Positions 48,676 through 57,776 of a DNA stretch of 64,000 bases are shown one piece after another. Both the position numbers and the translations under genes were made by a program. Position 1 is the stretch's first letter, and each line of letters begins with the position of its first letter. The stretch is from Martelella mediterranea DSM 17316 (GTDB lineage Bacteria > Pseudomonadota > Alphaproteobacteria > Rhizobiales > Rhizobiaceae), in the NCBI RefSeq assembly GCF_002043005.1, contig NZ_CP020330.1:434001-498000 (forward strand), read 5' to 3'. The notes beneath the pieces are model-generated. The model was not told the origin of the DNA and searched no databases. It worked only from the letters and a program-made list of their open reading frames with translations.

Positions 48676-49610
48676 GCCGCCCTCTCTTCCAGAAGATGAC
48701 AGGCCGCGCGCTGGCCGCCGCCGGTCTCGTGCATCGCCGGCGCTTCGCGGGTGCAGCGGTCGAAGGCGAGCGGACAGCGGGTGCGAAACGCGCAGCCCGA
48801 GGGAATGGCATGCGCGCTCGGGATCTCGCCGGAAAGCCGCGCACGCTTTTCCTGACCCTTGCCGGGCACGGAATCGAGCAGCGCTTTCGTATAGGGATGT
48901 GCCGGCGCGCCGTAGACGCGCGCGCTCGGGCCCTGTTCGACGATCTCGCCGAGATACATCACCGCGATCTCGTCGCACATGAACCGGACCACCCGCAAAT
49001 CGTGGGAGATGAACAGCATGGTGGTATTGTGGCGATCCTGAAGGTCGCGCATCAGGTTCAGCACCTGCGCCTGAACCGAGACGTCGAGGGCCGAGACCGG
49101 CTCGTCGGCAACGATCAGTTCGGGATTGGTGGCAAGAGCGCGGGCAATCGCGATGCGCTGGCGCTGACCGCCGGAAAACTCGTGCGGAAACCGGTCGAGT
49201 GCGGCCTGCGGCAGGCTGACCTCGTCGAGCAGCCGGGCTGCGGTACGCACGCGCTCATCCGGCGTGCCGACGCCGTGGACGAGCTGCGGCTCAACCAGCG
49301 TCTCGCGCACCGACATGCGCGGATTGAGCGAGCCGAACGGGTCCTGGAAGATCATCTGCATATGCCGCCGTTCGGCGCGCAGCGCGGCCGCGCCGAGTTT
49401 CGACAGGTCGCGCCCGCGAAAGCGGATTTCGCCCGATGTCGGCTCGATCAGCCGCAGCACCAGCCGGGCGGTGGTCGACTTGCCGGAGCCGGATTCGCCG
49501 ACAAGGCCGAAAGTGCTGCCCTTGGGAATCGCAAGGTCGACGCCGCGCACGGCCTGGACCGCGCTGAAACTTTTCGAAAGGCCGGTGACGTTCAGGAGAG
49601 GTTCGCTCAT
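48672..49610 (-). CDS. ABC ATPase, DppF/OppF type
   Basis: A 312-residue ATPase: Walker A GESGSGKST near residue 42, FSGGQRQRIAIARAL near 148, LIVADEPVSALD near 169, and the C-terminal oligopeptide-type extension with CAFRTRCPLAFDRC cysteines. ATG at 49610 overlaps the DppD-type stop. It works with that partner on the two permeases encoded at 50584-52429. These transporters carry peptides, opines or glycosides; the substrate here is unknown. Confidence 0.93.
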   Translation of the reverse strand: MSEPLLNVTGLSKSFSAVQAVRGVDLAIPKGSTFGLVGESGSGKSTTARLVLRLIEPTSGEIRFRGRDLSKLGAAALRAERRHMQMIFQDPFGSLNPRMSVRETLVEPQLVHGVGTPDERVRTAARLLDEVSLPQAALDRFPHEFSGGQRQRIAIARALATNPELIVADEPVSALDVSVQAQVLNLMRDLQDRHNTTMLFISHDLRVVRFMCDEIAVMYLGEIVEQGPSARVYGAPAHPYTKALLDSVPGKGQEKRARLSGEIPSAHAIPSGCAFRTRCPLAFDRCTREAPAMHETGGGQRAACHLLEERAA

Positions 49611-50587
49611 GCCTGTTCCTCCATCGGATGCCAGCACCGGGCTTCGGTCGCACGTTTCGGTTCAAGCCGCGGCCGTTCGAGACAGGCCGCGTCGGCGCGC
49701 GCGCAGCGTGGCGCGAACCGGCAGCCTTCCGGCCACTGGCCGACCGGCGGCACGGTTCCGGGAATCGGCGTCAGCCGGTCGCGGAGATCGTCATCGGCGG
49801 GCACGGCGGCGAGCAGGCCACTGGTATAGGGATGCTCGGGTTTGCGGACGATGTCCGCCGCCCTGCCCCGCTCGGCCACGTCGCCGGCATACATCACCAC
49901 CGCCCGGTCGCAGAAATCGCCGACGACTTCGAGGTCATGGGTGATGAACAGCATGCCGAGCGATAGCTCGCGGCGCATGTCGTCGAGAAGGTCCAGCACC
50001 TGCGCCTGAATGGTGACGTCGAGCGCCGTCGTCGGCTCGTCGGCGATGACAAGCGAGGGGCCGCAGGAGATCGCCAGCGCGATCATCACCCGCTGGCGCA
50101 TGCCGCCGGAAAGCTGGTGGACATAGCCCTTCAGGATGTCGCGCGGGCGCGGAATGCCGACGCGGTCCAGCAGTTCGGCGGCGCGATCCGTCGCCGCCGC
50201 GCGGCCAAGGCCGAGATTGTGGCGGATGGAATCCGTCATCTGCCGGCCGATGGTAAGCGTCGGGTGCAGGGCCGTCATCGGCTCCTGAAAGATGAAGCCC
50301 ATATGCCGGCCGCAGAGCGCGCGGCGCTTTTTCGGCGGCAGGTCGGAAATCACCTGACCGTTGAGCGTGATCCGGCCGCTGATCTCGGCATTGTCGGGCG
50401 CAATTCCCATCACCGCGCTGGCGGTGACAGATTTGCCGCAGCCGGATTCGCCGACCAGCGCCACGGCCTCACCCTGGCGCACGTCAAATGAGACGTCGGT
50501 GATGATCGGCAGCAGGCCGTTCGGGGTGCGGAAGGACAGGTTGAGGCCCTCGACATCGAGGACGACGGGAAGTGTTGTCTCGGTCAT
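49607..50587 (-). CDS. ABC ATPase, DppD/OppD type
   Basis: A 326-residue ATPase: Walker [10 protein letters not shown] near residue 46, [15 protein letters not shown] near 157, [12 protein letters not shown] near 180, and a C-terminal [14 protein letters not shown] segment typical of the group, which may hold an iron-sulfur or structural site. Its ends overlap both neighbours by 4 nt. It is one of the two ATPase subunits of the Dpp-like importer. Confidence 0.93.
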   Translation of the reverse strand: MTETTLPVVLDVEGLNLSFRTPNGLLPIITDVSFDVRQGEAVALVGESGCGKSVTASAVMGIAPDNAEISGRITLNGQVISDLPPKKRRALCGRHMGFIFQEPMTALHPTLTIGRQMTDSIRHNLGLGRAAATDRAAELLDRVGIPRPRDILKGYVHQLSGGMRQRVMIALAISCGPSLVIADEPTTALDVTIQAQVLDLLDDMRRELSLGMLFITHDLEVVGDFCDRAVVMYAGDVAERGRAADIVRKPEHPYTSGLLAAVPADDDLRDRLTPIPGTVPPVGQWPEGCRFAPRCARADAACLERPRLEPKRATEARCWHPMEEQA

Positions 50588-51528
50588 TGGTAGCGTATCC
50601 GCGGGTCGAGCCAGGCATAGACGATATCGATCGCCAGATTGAGAACGGCGAGCACCAGCGAGATCGTCAGCACGCCCCCCTCCACCAGCGGATAGTCGCG
50701 GCGGCCGACGGCCTCGACCAGCATGCGGCCAAGGCCCGGCAGGGCGAAGATGATCTCGATCGCCACCGCGCCGCCGAGCATATAGCCCGCCGAAAGGCCG
50801 GCCACGGTCACCACCGGGATCGATGCCGTGCGCATCGCATACTGGCCGATGACCTTGCTTTCCGGCAGGCCCTGGGCGCGGGCGGTGGTGATATAGGGCT
50901 CGTTCAGCACGTCGAGCATGGAGGAGCGCATCATCCGGGTCATCAGCGCGGACTGCCGGATGCCGAGCGCCAATGCCGGCAGGAAGATGGTCGAGGCGAA
51001 GGCGATCAGCCCGGCGGACGGCGGATTGTAGCCCGCGACCGGAAACCAGCGCAGCGTCACCGCGAAGACGAAGATCAACAGCAGAGCGAACCAGAATTCC
51101 GGCAGCGAGATGCCGAGCACCGCCGAGGTGACGACGGCCCGGTCCACCGGCCTGTTGCGCTTCATCGCCGAGATCGTGCCAAGCGTGACGCCGAAGACGA
51201 TGGCGAGCACCAGCCCGACGGCGGCAAGCTGGATGGTGACGGCGGCATAGGGCGGGATCACCTCCATCACCGGTTTGCGGAAGAAGATGGAATCGCCGAG
51301 ATTGAGCGTCAGGATATCCTTCAGCCAGATGATGAACTGGGTCCAGATCGGCTGGTCGAGCCCGAGTTCGGCCCTGAGCGCGGCGATCTGCTCCGGCGTT
51401 GCCTGATCACCGAGCATCATGCCCGCCGGATCGCCCGGTGACAGCCGCAGCAGGAGGAAGACCAGGAGAAGCGGCACGAAGATGGTCGGCAGGATCATCA
51501 GGAAACGTTTTGCAAGATATCGCAGCAT
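50584..51528 (-). CDS. ABC permease, DppB type
   Basis: A 314-residue permease: start YLAKRFLMILPTIFVPLLLVFLLLRLSPGDPAGMMLGDQAT is the DppB signature, including the conserved P-G-D-P. The EAA loop reads YITTARAQGLPESKVIGQYAMRTASIPVV. Six helices are predicted. It follows the DppC-type gene by 1 nt and precedes the ATPases with a 4-nt overlap, so the whole set is one operon. Confidence 0.93.
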   Translation of the reverse strand: MLRYLAKRFLMILPTIFVPLLLVFLLLRLSPGDPAGMMLGDQATPEQIAALRAELGLDQPIWTQFIIWLKDILTLNLGDSIFFRKPVMEVIPPYAAVTIQLAAVGLVLAIVFGVTLGTISAMKRNRPVDRAVVTSAVLGISLPEFWFALLLIFVFAVTLRWFPVAGYNPPSAGLIAFASTIFLPALALGIRQSALMTRMMRSSMLDVLNEPYITTARAQGLPESKVIGQYAMRTASIPVVTVAGLSAGYMLGGAVAIEIIFALPGLGRMLVEAVGRRDYPLVEGGVLTISLVLAVLNLAIDIVYAWLDPRIRYQ

Positions 51529-51529
51529 G

Positions 51530-52429
51530 TCAGCGCCTCCGTGCCAGGCGTGGATCGAGAATATCGCGCAGGCTGTCGCCGAGAAGATTGAGCGCGAGGA
51601 TCGTCAGCATCAGCGCCAGCCCCGGAAACACCACGATCCAGGGCGCGGCGGCGATATAGTTGCGGGCCTCCGTCAGCGCGTTGCCCCAACTCAGTTCGCG
51701 CGGACCGATGCCGACGCCGATGAAGCTGAGCGCCGCCTCGCCGAGCACGGCGGCGGAAAAGATGAAGGACGCCTGCACCAGGATCGGCGAACTGACGGCC
51801 GGCAGGATGTAGCGGGTGAACAGCCGCAATGTGGGAACGCCGACGGCCCGCGCGGCCTCGATCATCTGCAGTTCGCGCACCACCAGAACCTGGCCGCGCA
51901 CCACCCTGAGCGACGGCGCGATCAGCACGATCGACAGCGAGATGATGACGGTGCGGCTGGAGGGCCCGAGGATTGCGGCGGCCGCCGTTGCCAGCACGAT
52001 GCCCGGAAACGCCATCAGCCCGTCGACGAACCGCATCAGCACCATGTCGACCTTTTGATAGAAGCCGGAGATCGCGCCGAAGATCACCGCGACGCTCATC
52101 GAGATCGCGGTGACGATCAGCCCCACGAGGAGCGATGTCCGCCCCCCGTAGAGAACCATCTTGAACATGTCGCGGCCGAGATTGTCGGTACCGAAGGGAT
52201 GGGCGAAACCCGGCGGCTGGAACCGGTCCACCGGATTGATGCGCATCGGATTGCCGGGCGCGATTACAGGCGCGAGGATGGCACTGAGGCTGATGATGAC
52301 CAGCAGCGCGATCGAGATCACCGCCGTTGGATTGGTTATCAGCCTGTGCCAGACGCTCCTGTTGGCGCTGGCGAACGTCTCGCGTTCGCCAATCTCCGGC
52401 TTTTCGATATCTGTCCCGGTCACGCTCAT
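51530..52429 (-). CDS. ABC permease, DppC type
   Basis: A 299-residue permease with FGTDNLGRDMFKMVLYGGRTSLLVG near residue 75 and EAA loop MIEAARAVGVPTLRLFTRYILPAVSSPIL near 190. ATG at 52429 lies 1 nt downstream of the binding protein stop; the longer frame to 52492 is an overlap. The order here is binding protein, DppC, DppB, DppD, DppF, with DppC before DppB, which is unusual compared with the standard B-C order. Confidence 0.92.
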   Translation of the reverse strand: MSVTGTDIEKPEIGERETFASANRSVWHRLITNPTAVISIALLVIISLSAILAPVIAPGNPMRINPVDRFQPPGFAHPFGTDNLGRDMFKMVLYGGRTSLLVGLIVTAISMSVAVIFGAISGFYQKVDMVLMRFVDGLMAFPGIVLATAAAAILGPSSRTVIISLSIVLIAPSLRVVRGQVLVVRELQMIEAARAVGVPTLRLFTRYILPAVSSPILVQASFIFSAAVLGEAALSFIGVGIGPRELSWGNALTEARNYIAAAPWIVVFPGLALMLTILALNLLGDSLRDILDPRLARRR

Positions 52430-52430
52430 C

Positions 52431-53999
52431 TTAGCTCTGCGGCGGTGCGACGTTGTAGAGGTCGTAACCCCGGCTCGGCACGTTCGGCGCATTGCCGACG
52501 CCGCTGCGGATGCCGTACATATTGGCTTCCGTGCCGTATTTGATGAACGGGAACTGATCGTAGATCAGGGCATGGATCTTTTCGAAGATCGCCTTGCGCT
52601 CCTCGGGGTCGATGGTCGAGGCGATCTGCTGCATCAGTTCCATCTTTTCCGGATCGGTCCAGAAGCCCGGATAGCTCGGATTGAGATAGGCAATCGAGGT
52701 CGGGTCGACATAGGTCGGCAGGAAGCTCGAGAAAGCGTCCATGTCTTCCGGGTTGGCACGCGACTGGATGTAATTGGCCATCGGGCTTTCCACGAGTTCG
52801 ACATTGATGCCGAAATCGGCGAGCTGCTGCTGGGCGACGACAGCGGTCAGATAATGTTTCTGATACTGCTCGGCCGCGACCAGCCAGCGGATCGGCTCGC
52901 CGTTATAGTCGGATGCGTCGAGATATTTCTTGACCAGATCCGACTTCGGTGTGCCGAAACCGTCGGGAACGCCAGCCTTGGTGTACCAGAACGAATTCGG
53001 GTCCGGGATCCAGCTCGGATCGAGCGTGTAGAATTCCGGATTGCCGACCGAGGCCAGCATGATCGGGTCCATTTCCAGCGCATAATAGATCGCGCGGCGC
53101 AGATTGACGTCGGCTGCCGGGCCCTGCTTGGTGTTGAACACCGCGGTGAGCGACTGGTTGTTTGGCACCACCACGGCCTCAGTGCCGGGATCGGCCTGCA
53201 GCGCGTCGTAGAAATCGGTCGGCAGTTCATAGGCGATGTCGATCTGGCCGGTCAGCAGCGCATCGCGGCGCACGGACGGCTCCGGCATCAGCATCAGGTC
53301 GATTTCATCGGCATAGGCGTGCTTCTTGCCGGTAAAGGCCGAGGACGGCTCCTCGCGGGCCTGGTAATCGTCCCAGCGGGTCAGCACCGCGCCGCGATCG
53401 GGCTGGTAGCTCGTCAACTGGTAGGGGCCGGTGCAATCGAGCCCGGTGGTCGCCTGTGTCGCGGACGCGCCTTCGAGCGACTTGGCGGACATGATTGCCG
53501 CCTGGGCGCTGGCAATCAGGCCGGGCACGATCGCGGTCGGCGTGTTGAGATTAAAGCGGATGGTTGTGTCGTCGACCGCTTCGATCGATGCGGTGGCGTT
53601 CTTCAGGGCGGCGCCGATGCCGGCGGAGTCCCTGTAGCGATTGAGCGAGGCGACGACATCCGCCGAGGTCAGCGGCGCGCCGGAGTGGAACTTCAGGTCC
53701 GGGCGCAGCGTGACCGTCAGTGTCTTGCCGTCGTCGCTATATTCGAAACTGTCGGCCAGCATCGGCTGGGGCGTCCAGCTCTCGTCAATCGCGAACAGCC
53801 CTTCGCAGGCGATGGTGGCGGTCATCCAGTTGACGCCGAATGTGGTCACCACCGGGTCCGGCGACGGCGCCATCTGCGAGATCGCGGCGCGCAGCGTCCC
53901 GCCCTGCGGGTAATCCTGAGCTTTAGCGCCGGCAACGCCGACGCCGGCGGCGACGCCGCACAGCAGCAGCGTCTTGGTGGTTTTTGTCCAGAATGCCAT
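52431..53999 (-). CDS. Family-5 ABC solute-binding protein (DppA-like)
   Basis: A 522-residue exported binding protein. The signal peptide is about residues 1-28 (GVAGAKA/QDY). Core: FGVNWMTATIACEGLFAIDESWTPQPMLADSFEYSDDGKTLTVTLRPDLKFHSGAPLTSADVV, then LRRAIYYALEMDPIM. ATG at 53999 has GGAGGAGA upstream. It captures the substrate for the Dpp-like permeases. Its neighbours (AtuA pair, esterase, hydantoinase remnant) suggest a small organic ester or amide rather than a peptide, as inference. Confidence 0.92.
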   Translation of the reverse strand: MAFWTKTTKTLLLCGVAAGVGVAGAKAQDYPQGGTLRAAISQMAPSPDPVVTTFGVNWMTATIACEGLFAIDESWTPQPMLADSFEYSDDGKTLTVTLRPDLKFHSGAPLTSADVVASLNRYRDSAGIGAALKNATASIEAVDDTTIRFNLNTPTAIVPGLIASAQAAIMSAKSLEGASATQATTGLDCTGPYQLTSYQPDRGAVLTRWDDYQAREEPSSAFTGKKHAYADEIDLMLMPEPSVRRDALLTGQIDIAYELPTDFYDALQADPGTEAVVVPNNQSLTAVFNTKQGPAADVNLRRAIYYALEMDPIMLASVGNPEFYTLDPSWIPDPNSFWYTKAGVPDGFGTPKSDLVKKYLDASDYNGEPIRWLVAAEQYQKHYLTAVVAQQQLADFGINVELVESPMANYIQSRANPEDMDAFSSFLPTYVDPTSIAYLNPSYPGFWTDPEKMELMQQIASTIDPEERKAIFEKIHALIYDQFPFIKYGTEANMYGIRSGVGNAPNVPSRGYDLYNVAPPQS

Positions 54000-54040
54000 T
54001 TCGGTTCTCCTCCCTTTGCCCTTCACGGGCCGTTAAATTG

Positions 54041-54379
54041 CTATGCCGGCACCGTTTCGGTCGGCAGCCGGATCTCAAGCCCCAGCACCAGAAACGACAG
54101 GCATTTTCCATGCGTGTCTGTCGAAAGGCTTGCATTGACGCCGCCTTCCAGCGCGTCGTCGATGACGAAGTTCAGCGCGTTGAGGCGCGGCAGTTCGTAA
54201 CGCTTTACCCGGGTTGCGCCGCGATGGGCGAAAAGGGCCGCAACCCGTTCCTCGGTGACCTGTTCCAGCAGCACGTCCCAGTGCCGCGCCTCATAGGCGA
54301 TCACATTGACGTTCAACCGGTTGCCCTTGTCGCCGGAGCGGCCGTGCGCGATCTGGTGAAGCGTGACGGTTTGGCTCAT
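54041..54379 (-). CDS. AtuA-associated small ferredoxin-fold protein
   Basis: A 112-residue protein matching the C-terminal domain found in AtuA-type proteins: LHQIAHGRSGDKGNRLNVNVIAYEARHW and YELPRLNALNFVIDDALEGGVNASLSTDTHGKCLSFLVLGLEI. Here it is a separate gene overlapping the large AtuA-like gene by 4 nt. The reaction of this pair is poorly defined. AtuA is linked to acyclic terpene catabolism in Pseudomonas, but homologues occur in many other settings. Confidence 0.83.
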   Translation of the reverse strand: MSQTVTLHQIAHGRSGDKGNRLNVNVIAYEARHWDVLLEQVTEERVAALFAHRGATRVKRYELPRLNALNFVIDDALEGGVNASLSTDTHGKCLSFLVLGLEIRLPTETVPA

Positions 54380-55743
54380 GCGGTTTCCTCGCCGAGAAAG
54401 AAAAACGACGGCGTCACCAGCGCGCGCGGGGCCAGATAGGAAAGCGTGCGCACGCGCGGGCGCACGCTCTGGCGGACGCCCCCGCCCCCGGCCGGCCCGC
54501 AGCAGTAAAGCGCGTTGACGTCGGCGACGGCGCGTTCAACCGCCTTGCGGTCCTCGCCGTCAAAGGCAAAGCGGACGCGGTAATCGCCGTCCGGCCCGCC
54601 GGTGAACTGCGACAGCATGACGCCGGAATCGGCGTCGAACACGCTGACCGTGCCGAAAATATCCGAGCGCATCCGCACATCGAGCCCCAGGAGAGCGATC
54701 CGCTCGCGGATCGTCTGTTGCGCGAGGCGCGCGCGATTGAGCGCATTCGGCCCGGCATAGGAAATCTCGGCCTCGCCGAAGAAATCGCCGTGATAGCTGA
54801 CCGTGACCTTGAGCTTTTCCGGCGCCGCCCTGCCCCGCGCGCCTTCGACCCGGACCCGGTCCTCGCCGATCTGGCGCACGGTGACATCACTGATATCGAG
54901 CGTCACATCGGGCGTGAGGTAGGCCGACGGATCATGGATCTCGTAAAGAAGCTGTTCCTTGACCGTGCGTTCGCTGACGAGACCGCCAGTGCCGGCGGGC
55001 TTGGTGATTACGAAACTGCCGTCGGTCTCGACCTCGGCGATCGGAAAGCCGATCTCGGCCGGGCGCGGCACGTCCTTGAACCCCGGATCGGCGAAATAGC
55101 CGCCGGTGACCTGCGCGCCGCATTCCAACAGGTGGCCGGCGAGCGTGCCGGCTGCGATCCGGTCGAGATCGTTCCAGTCCCAGCCATAATGGGCAACGAG
55201 GGGGCCCAGCGCCAGCGCGGGATCGGCCACCCGGCCGGTGACCACGACATCGGCGCCGGAGGCAATCGCCTCGGCGATGGCGCGGGCGCCGATATAGGCG
55301 TTGACGGCGACGATCTCGCCGGAGAATTCAGCCAGGCGACCGTCACCATCCCAACGTTCGGCGGTGGCGATGTCCATCCGGCCGTGAAGGTCGTCGCCGG
55401 TGACGATGGCGATCTTCAGCCCGGCAATGCCCTGCCTGTCGGCCAGCGCGCGGATGGCGGCGGCTGCGGCCGGGGGATTGGCGGCGCCGAAATTGCCGAC
55501 GATGGTAATGCCGGCTTCGTGGGCCGGGCGCAGGATCGGGGTGAGGATATCTTCAAGCAGCGGCTCGTAGCCGCGCGTGGCGTCCTGGCCTCTGGCGATC
55601 TGGCCGAGCGCGAGGGTGCGTTCGCCCAGCGTCTCGAACATGATCGCGCCACCCTCCCCTGCCGCGGCGATTTCCGCGACGACGGCGATGGCCGCATCCG
55701 CCCGATCGCCTGAAAAGCCCGCTCCACTGCCTATCCGATACAC
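54376..55743 (-). CDS. AtuA-family (DUF1446) protein
   Basis: A 455-residue protein: RIGSGAGFSGDRADAAIAVVAEI at the start, then ETLGERTLALGQIARGQDATRGYEP, GNFGAANPPAAAAAI, and CGAQVTGGYFADPGFKD with VVTGRVADPALALGPLVAHYGWDW. These are hallmarks of DUF1446/AtuA proteins. GTG at 55743 has GGGAGGA 5 nt upstream; an ATG 2 nt away is out of frame. It is the first gene of the leftward operon and divergent from a GntR gene. It probably acts on a CoA ester or hydroxy acid, but no catalytic residue can be assigned. Confidence 0.85.
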   Translation of the reverse strand: MYRIGSGAGFSGDRADAAIAVVAEIAAAGEGGAIMFETLGERTLALGQIARGQDATRGYEPLLEDILTPILRPAHEAGITIVGNFGAANPPAAAAAIRALADRQGIAGLKIAIVTGDDLHGRMDIATAERWDGDGRLAEFSGEIVAVNAYIGARAIAEAIASGADVVVTGRVADPALALGPLVAHYGWDWNDLDRIAAGTLAGHLLECGAQVTGGYFADPGFKDVPRPAEIGFPIAEVETDGSFVITKPAGTGGLVSERTVKEQLLYEIHDPSAYLTPDVTLDISDVTVRQIGEDRVRVEGARGRAAPEKLKVTVSYHGDFFGEAEISYAGPNALNRARLAQQTIRERIALLGLDVRMRSDIFGTVSVFDADSGVMLSQFTGGPDGDYRVRFAFDGEDRKAVERAVADVNALYCCGPAGGGGVRQSVRPRVRTLSYLAPRALVTPSFFFLGEETA

Positions 55744-55764
55744 ATCGTCCTCCCGTTTCCGGCG

Positions 55765-55798
55765 TTATCGTCATTATTATCGATAATGTCAACGATAA
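55765..55798. promoter_or_regulatory. 34-bp nested palindrome, GntR/AtuA divergent operator
   Basis: The core ATTATCGATAAT (55776-55787) is a perfect 12-bp palindrome. Outer arms TTATCGT (55765-55771) and ACGATAA (55792-55798) share the same centre (between 55781 and 55782). Four TTATCG-type half sites in one symmetrical array lie between the divergent AtuA and GntR genes. It most likely binds the GntR protein encoded next to it. Confidence 0.65.
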
Positions 55799-55865
55799 TT
55801 GTGTTCCCTTGGGAATATGCTAATGTCGCCAGAGATTTGTGAATCGGGACTGGAGTGCGCGATAC

Positions 55866-56531
55866 GTGTCTGAACAACCGAAAAACTGGGAGGATGTGCA
55901 TCGCGAGTTGCAGCGCGAGATCATTTCCGGGCAGCGCCATCCGCGCGAGCGGCTGGTGGAGGATGAGATCATCGCGCGCACCGGCGCCACCCGGCACGCC
56001 GTCCGCCTCGCCTTTGCCGAACTGGAGAAAACCGGCCTCGTGGTGCGCGAGCGCAACAAGGGCGTCCATGTCCGCGATTATTCGATCCGCGAGATCGAGG
56101 AGCTATACGAAATCCGCGAATGCCTTGAATGCCAGGCGGCCCGGCACTTTACCCGCCCGGTTCCAGGCGAGACGATCGAAGCGCTCACCGAGATCGCCGG
56201 CCGTCACCGCGAGGCATCCCGCAAGCAGCAGTTCGGCGCGGTCTTCGAACTCAACAACAGATTTCACGAGACGCTCTACCGCGCATGCGGCAACCGCCAG
56301 CTTGCCGATGCCATCCAGCATTACACCTTCGCCACCCATCCCATCCGCACACGCGCCTTCACCAGCGGCGAAATCCGCGAGGTTGCGATCGCCGAGCATT
56401 TCGAAATGATCGATGCACTCGCCGTCGGCGATGCCGATCGGCTGTGGCGCATCATCGAAAGCCACATCCGCCGCCCGAAGGACTTCTATCTGAAAGCCAA
56501 CGCCATCGGCGAATATGCCAGCATAGCCTGA
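55866..56531 (+). CDS. GntR-family regulator with FCD domain (FadR type)
   Basis: A 221-residue regulator with winged HTH ERLVEDEIIARTGATRHAVRLAFAELEKTGLVVRERNKGVHVR and an all-helical FCD domain whose metal/effector residues include the H of NNRFHETLYRACGN and the H of EIREVAIAEHFEMIDAL. GTG at 55866 is preferred (GGAG 10 nt upstream); GTG at 55839 in frame is possible. It is divergent from the AtuA/Dpp operon across a large palindrome and probably represses it until a carboxylate effector binds. Confidence 0.9.
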   Translation: MSEQPKNWEDVHRELQREIISGQRHPRERLVEDEIIARTGATRHAVRLAFAELEKTGLVVRERNKGVHVRDYSIREIEELYEIRECLECQAARHFTRPVPGETIEALTEIAGRHREASRKQQFGAVFELNNRFHETLYRACGNRQLADAIQHYTFATHPIRTRAFTSGEIREVAIAEHFEMIDALAVGDADRLWRIIESHIRRPKDFYLKANAIGEYASIA

Positions 56532-56606
56532 GCCCTGCGTGGCAAGGATCTGCGCCGCAGCGGACCGCAGGAAAGCGTGGCCGGCGACCAAAAGCGGTCC
56601 GGGAAA

Positions 56607-57776
56607 TTACGTCTCGCGTACAGCGCTTCGCGCCATCGCGGCGATAAGGTCTGTCCTTGTCACAATGCCGATGATGCGATCGTTCTCCAGCACCGGAACC
56701 GCGTCGACTTCTCCATCGGCCATCATTGGCAGCAGGGCGCTCAACGGGGTCGTTGCCGCCGCGCGCGGACCGCGCACCTGCATGACGTCCCGGGCAATTG
56801 TCGGCTTGATCTGTTCGCGACCGAGCATGTGCCGGAACGCGGGAATGAAGCTGCGATCGTGCTTCAAGCCCTCTCTCGCAGCCTGACTGATGAGGTGGAT
56901 CTGAAAGATCACGCCCACGAATTCCCCGCCCGGTCCGACCACCGGAAGTGACGTGAACCTGTGGCGTTCGAACAGATCCGCAACCTCGAACAGCGTGGTG
57001 TCCGGACCGACCGTAATCAGATTGCGCGACATGATGTCGGTGACGGTCATGGCGCCGGTCTGATGGCTGGCTGCCTGCAGCTCTGCCGCTCCGATGAGCC
57101 TTGCCAGGTCTTCCACGCCCAGGTTCAGGGACTGCCGATACCGTTGCAGGATATCGACCAGCTCGGCCTCGCTCAGACCGAGGCGCTCGGCAGGCGGCTG
57201 ATCGCTCGTTCCCTGGACATTCTGCTCCTCGAACTGCCGGAATGGGTATCGCCGTCCGGTCGTGCGCGCGTAGATCCAGGCGATGAGGACGAGAAGCGTT
57301 GTTCCGGTTGCCACGGGCGTGATGGCGAAACGAAACCCCAGTTCGTGGATGGCGTCGGGGCTCATGGCCGCGGTCATGGCGACAGCCCCGGCCGGCGGAT
57401 GGACGGCGCGGGCGAGGCTCATGAGCGCGATTGCAATGCCCACAGCCAGGGCGATGCGGAGCGACGGCTCCGAAACGGTGAGACACACGGCAACGCCGAC
57501 AATTGCGGCAAGCGTATTGCCGACGATTGCGGACCATGGCTGGGCCAACGGGCTGTTGGGCACCGCGAAGATCAGAACCGAAGTCGCGCCGAAGGGCGCC
57601 ACGAGATAGAGCCCGAGCCTGAGATCCACCGTCGGCGCCAGAACGAACAGTCCCACGATGACAAGACCGAGCGTGGCGCCGAGACCCGCCCGGATGGATT
57701 CCCGCAGGGAAATGGGCGCCATCGCGGGCCCCATGGCCCGGATCAGACGCCCTGTGATTGTCATTGATTTCGTCAT
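56607..57776 (-). CDS. HPP family membrane protein with C-terminal CBS pair
   Basis: A 389-residue protein. The N-terminal HPP domain has about four to five hydrophobic helices with the namesake motif HPPAGAVAM near residue 125. The C-terminal half has two CBS domains (TVTDIMSRNLITVGPDTTLFEVADLFERHRFTSLPVVGPGGEFVGVI and ARDVMQVRGPRAAATTPLSALLPMMADGEVDAVPVLENDRIIGIVTRTDLI), which usually sense adenine nucleotides. Some HPP proteins transport nitrite. It is a single gene, convergent with the GntR gene, with overlapping palindromes 25-48 nt upstream. Confidence 0.9.
   Translation of the reverse strand: MTKSMTITGRLIRAMGPAMAPISLRESIRAGLGATLGLVIVGLFVLAPTVDLRLGLYLVAPFGATSVLIFAVPNSPLAQPWSAIVGNTLAAIVGVAVCLTVSEPSLRIALAVGIAIALMSLARAVHPPAGAVAMTAAMSPDAIHELGFRFAITPVATGTTLLVLIAWIYARTTGRRYPFRQFEEQNVQGTSDQPPAERLGLSEAELVDILQRYRQSLNLGVEDLARLIGAAELQAASHQTGAMTVTDIMSRNLITVGPDTTLFEVADLFERHRFTSLPVVGPGGEFVGVIFQIHLISQAAREGLKHDRSFIPAFRHMLGREQIKPTIARDVMQVRGPRAAATTPLSALLPMMADGEVDAVPVLENDRIIGIVTRTDLIAAMARSAVRET

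Noticed and set aside
47230..48978. 582-residue version of the carboxylesterase
   Set aside because: The extra N-terminus overlaps the DppF-type ATPase and has no esterase features; ATG at 48675 begins the family-typical sequence.
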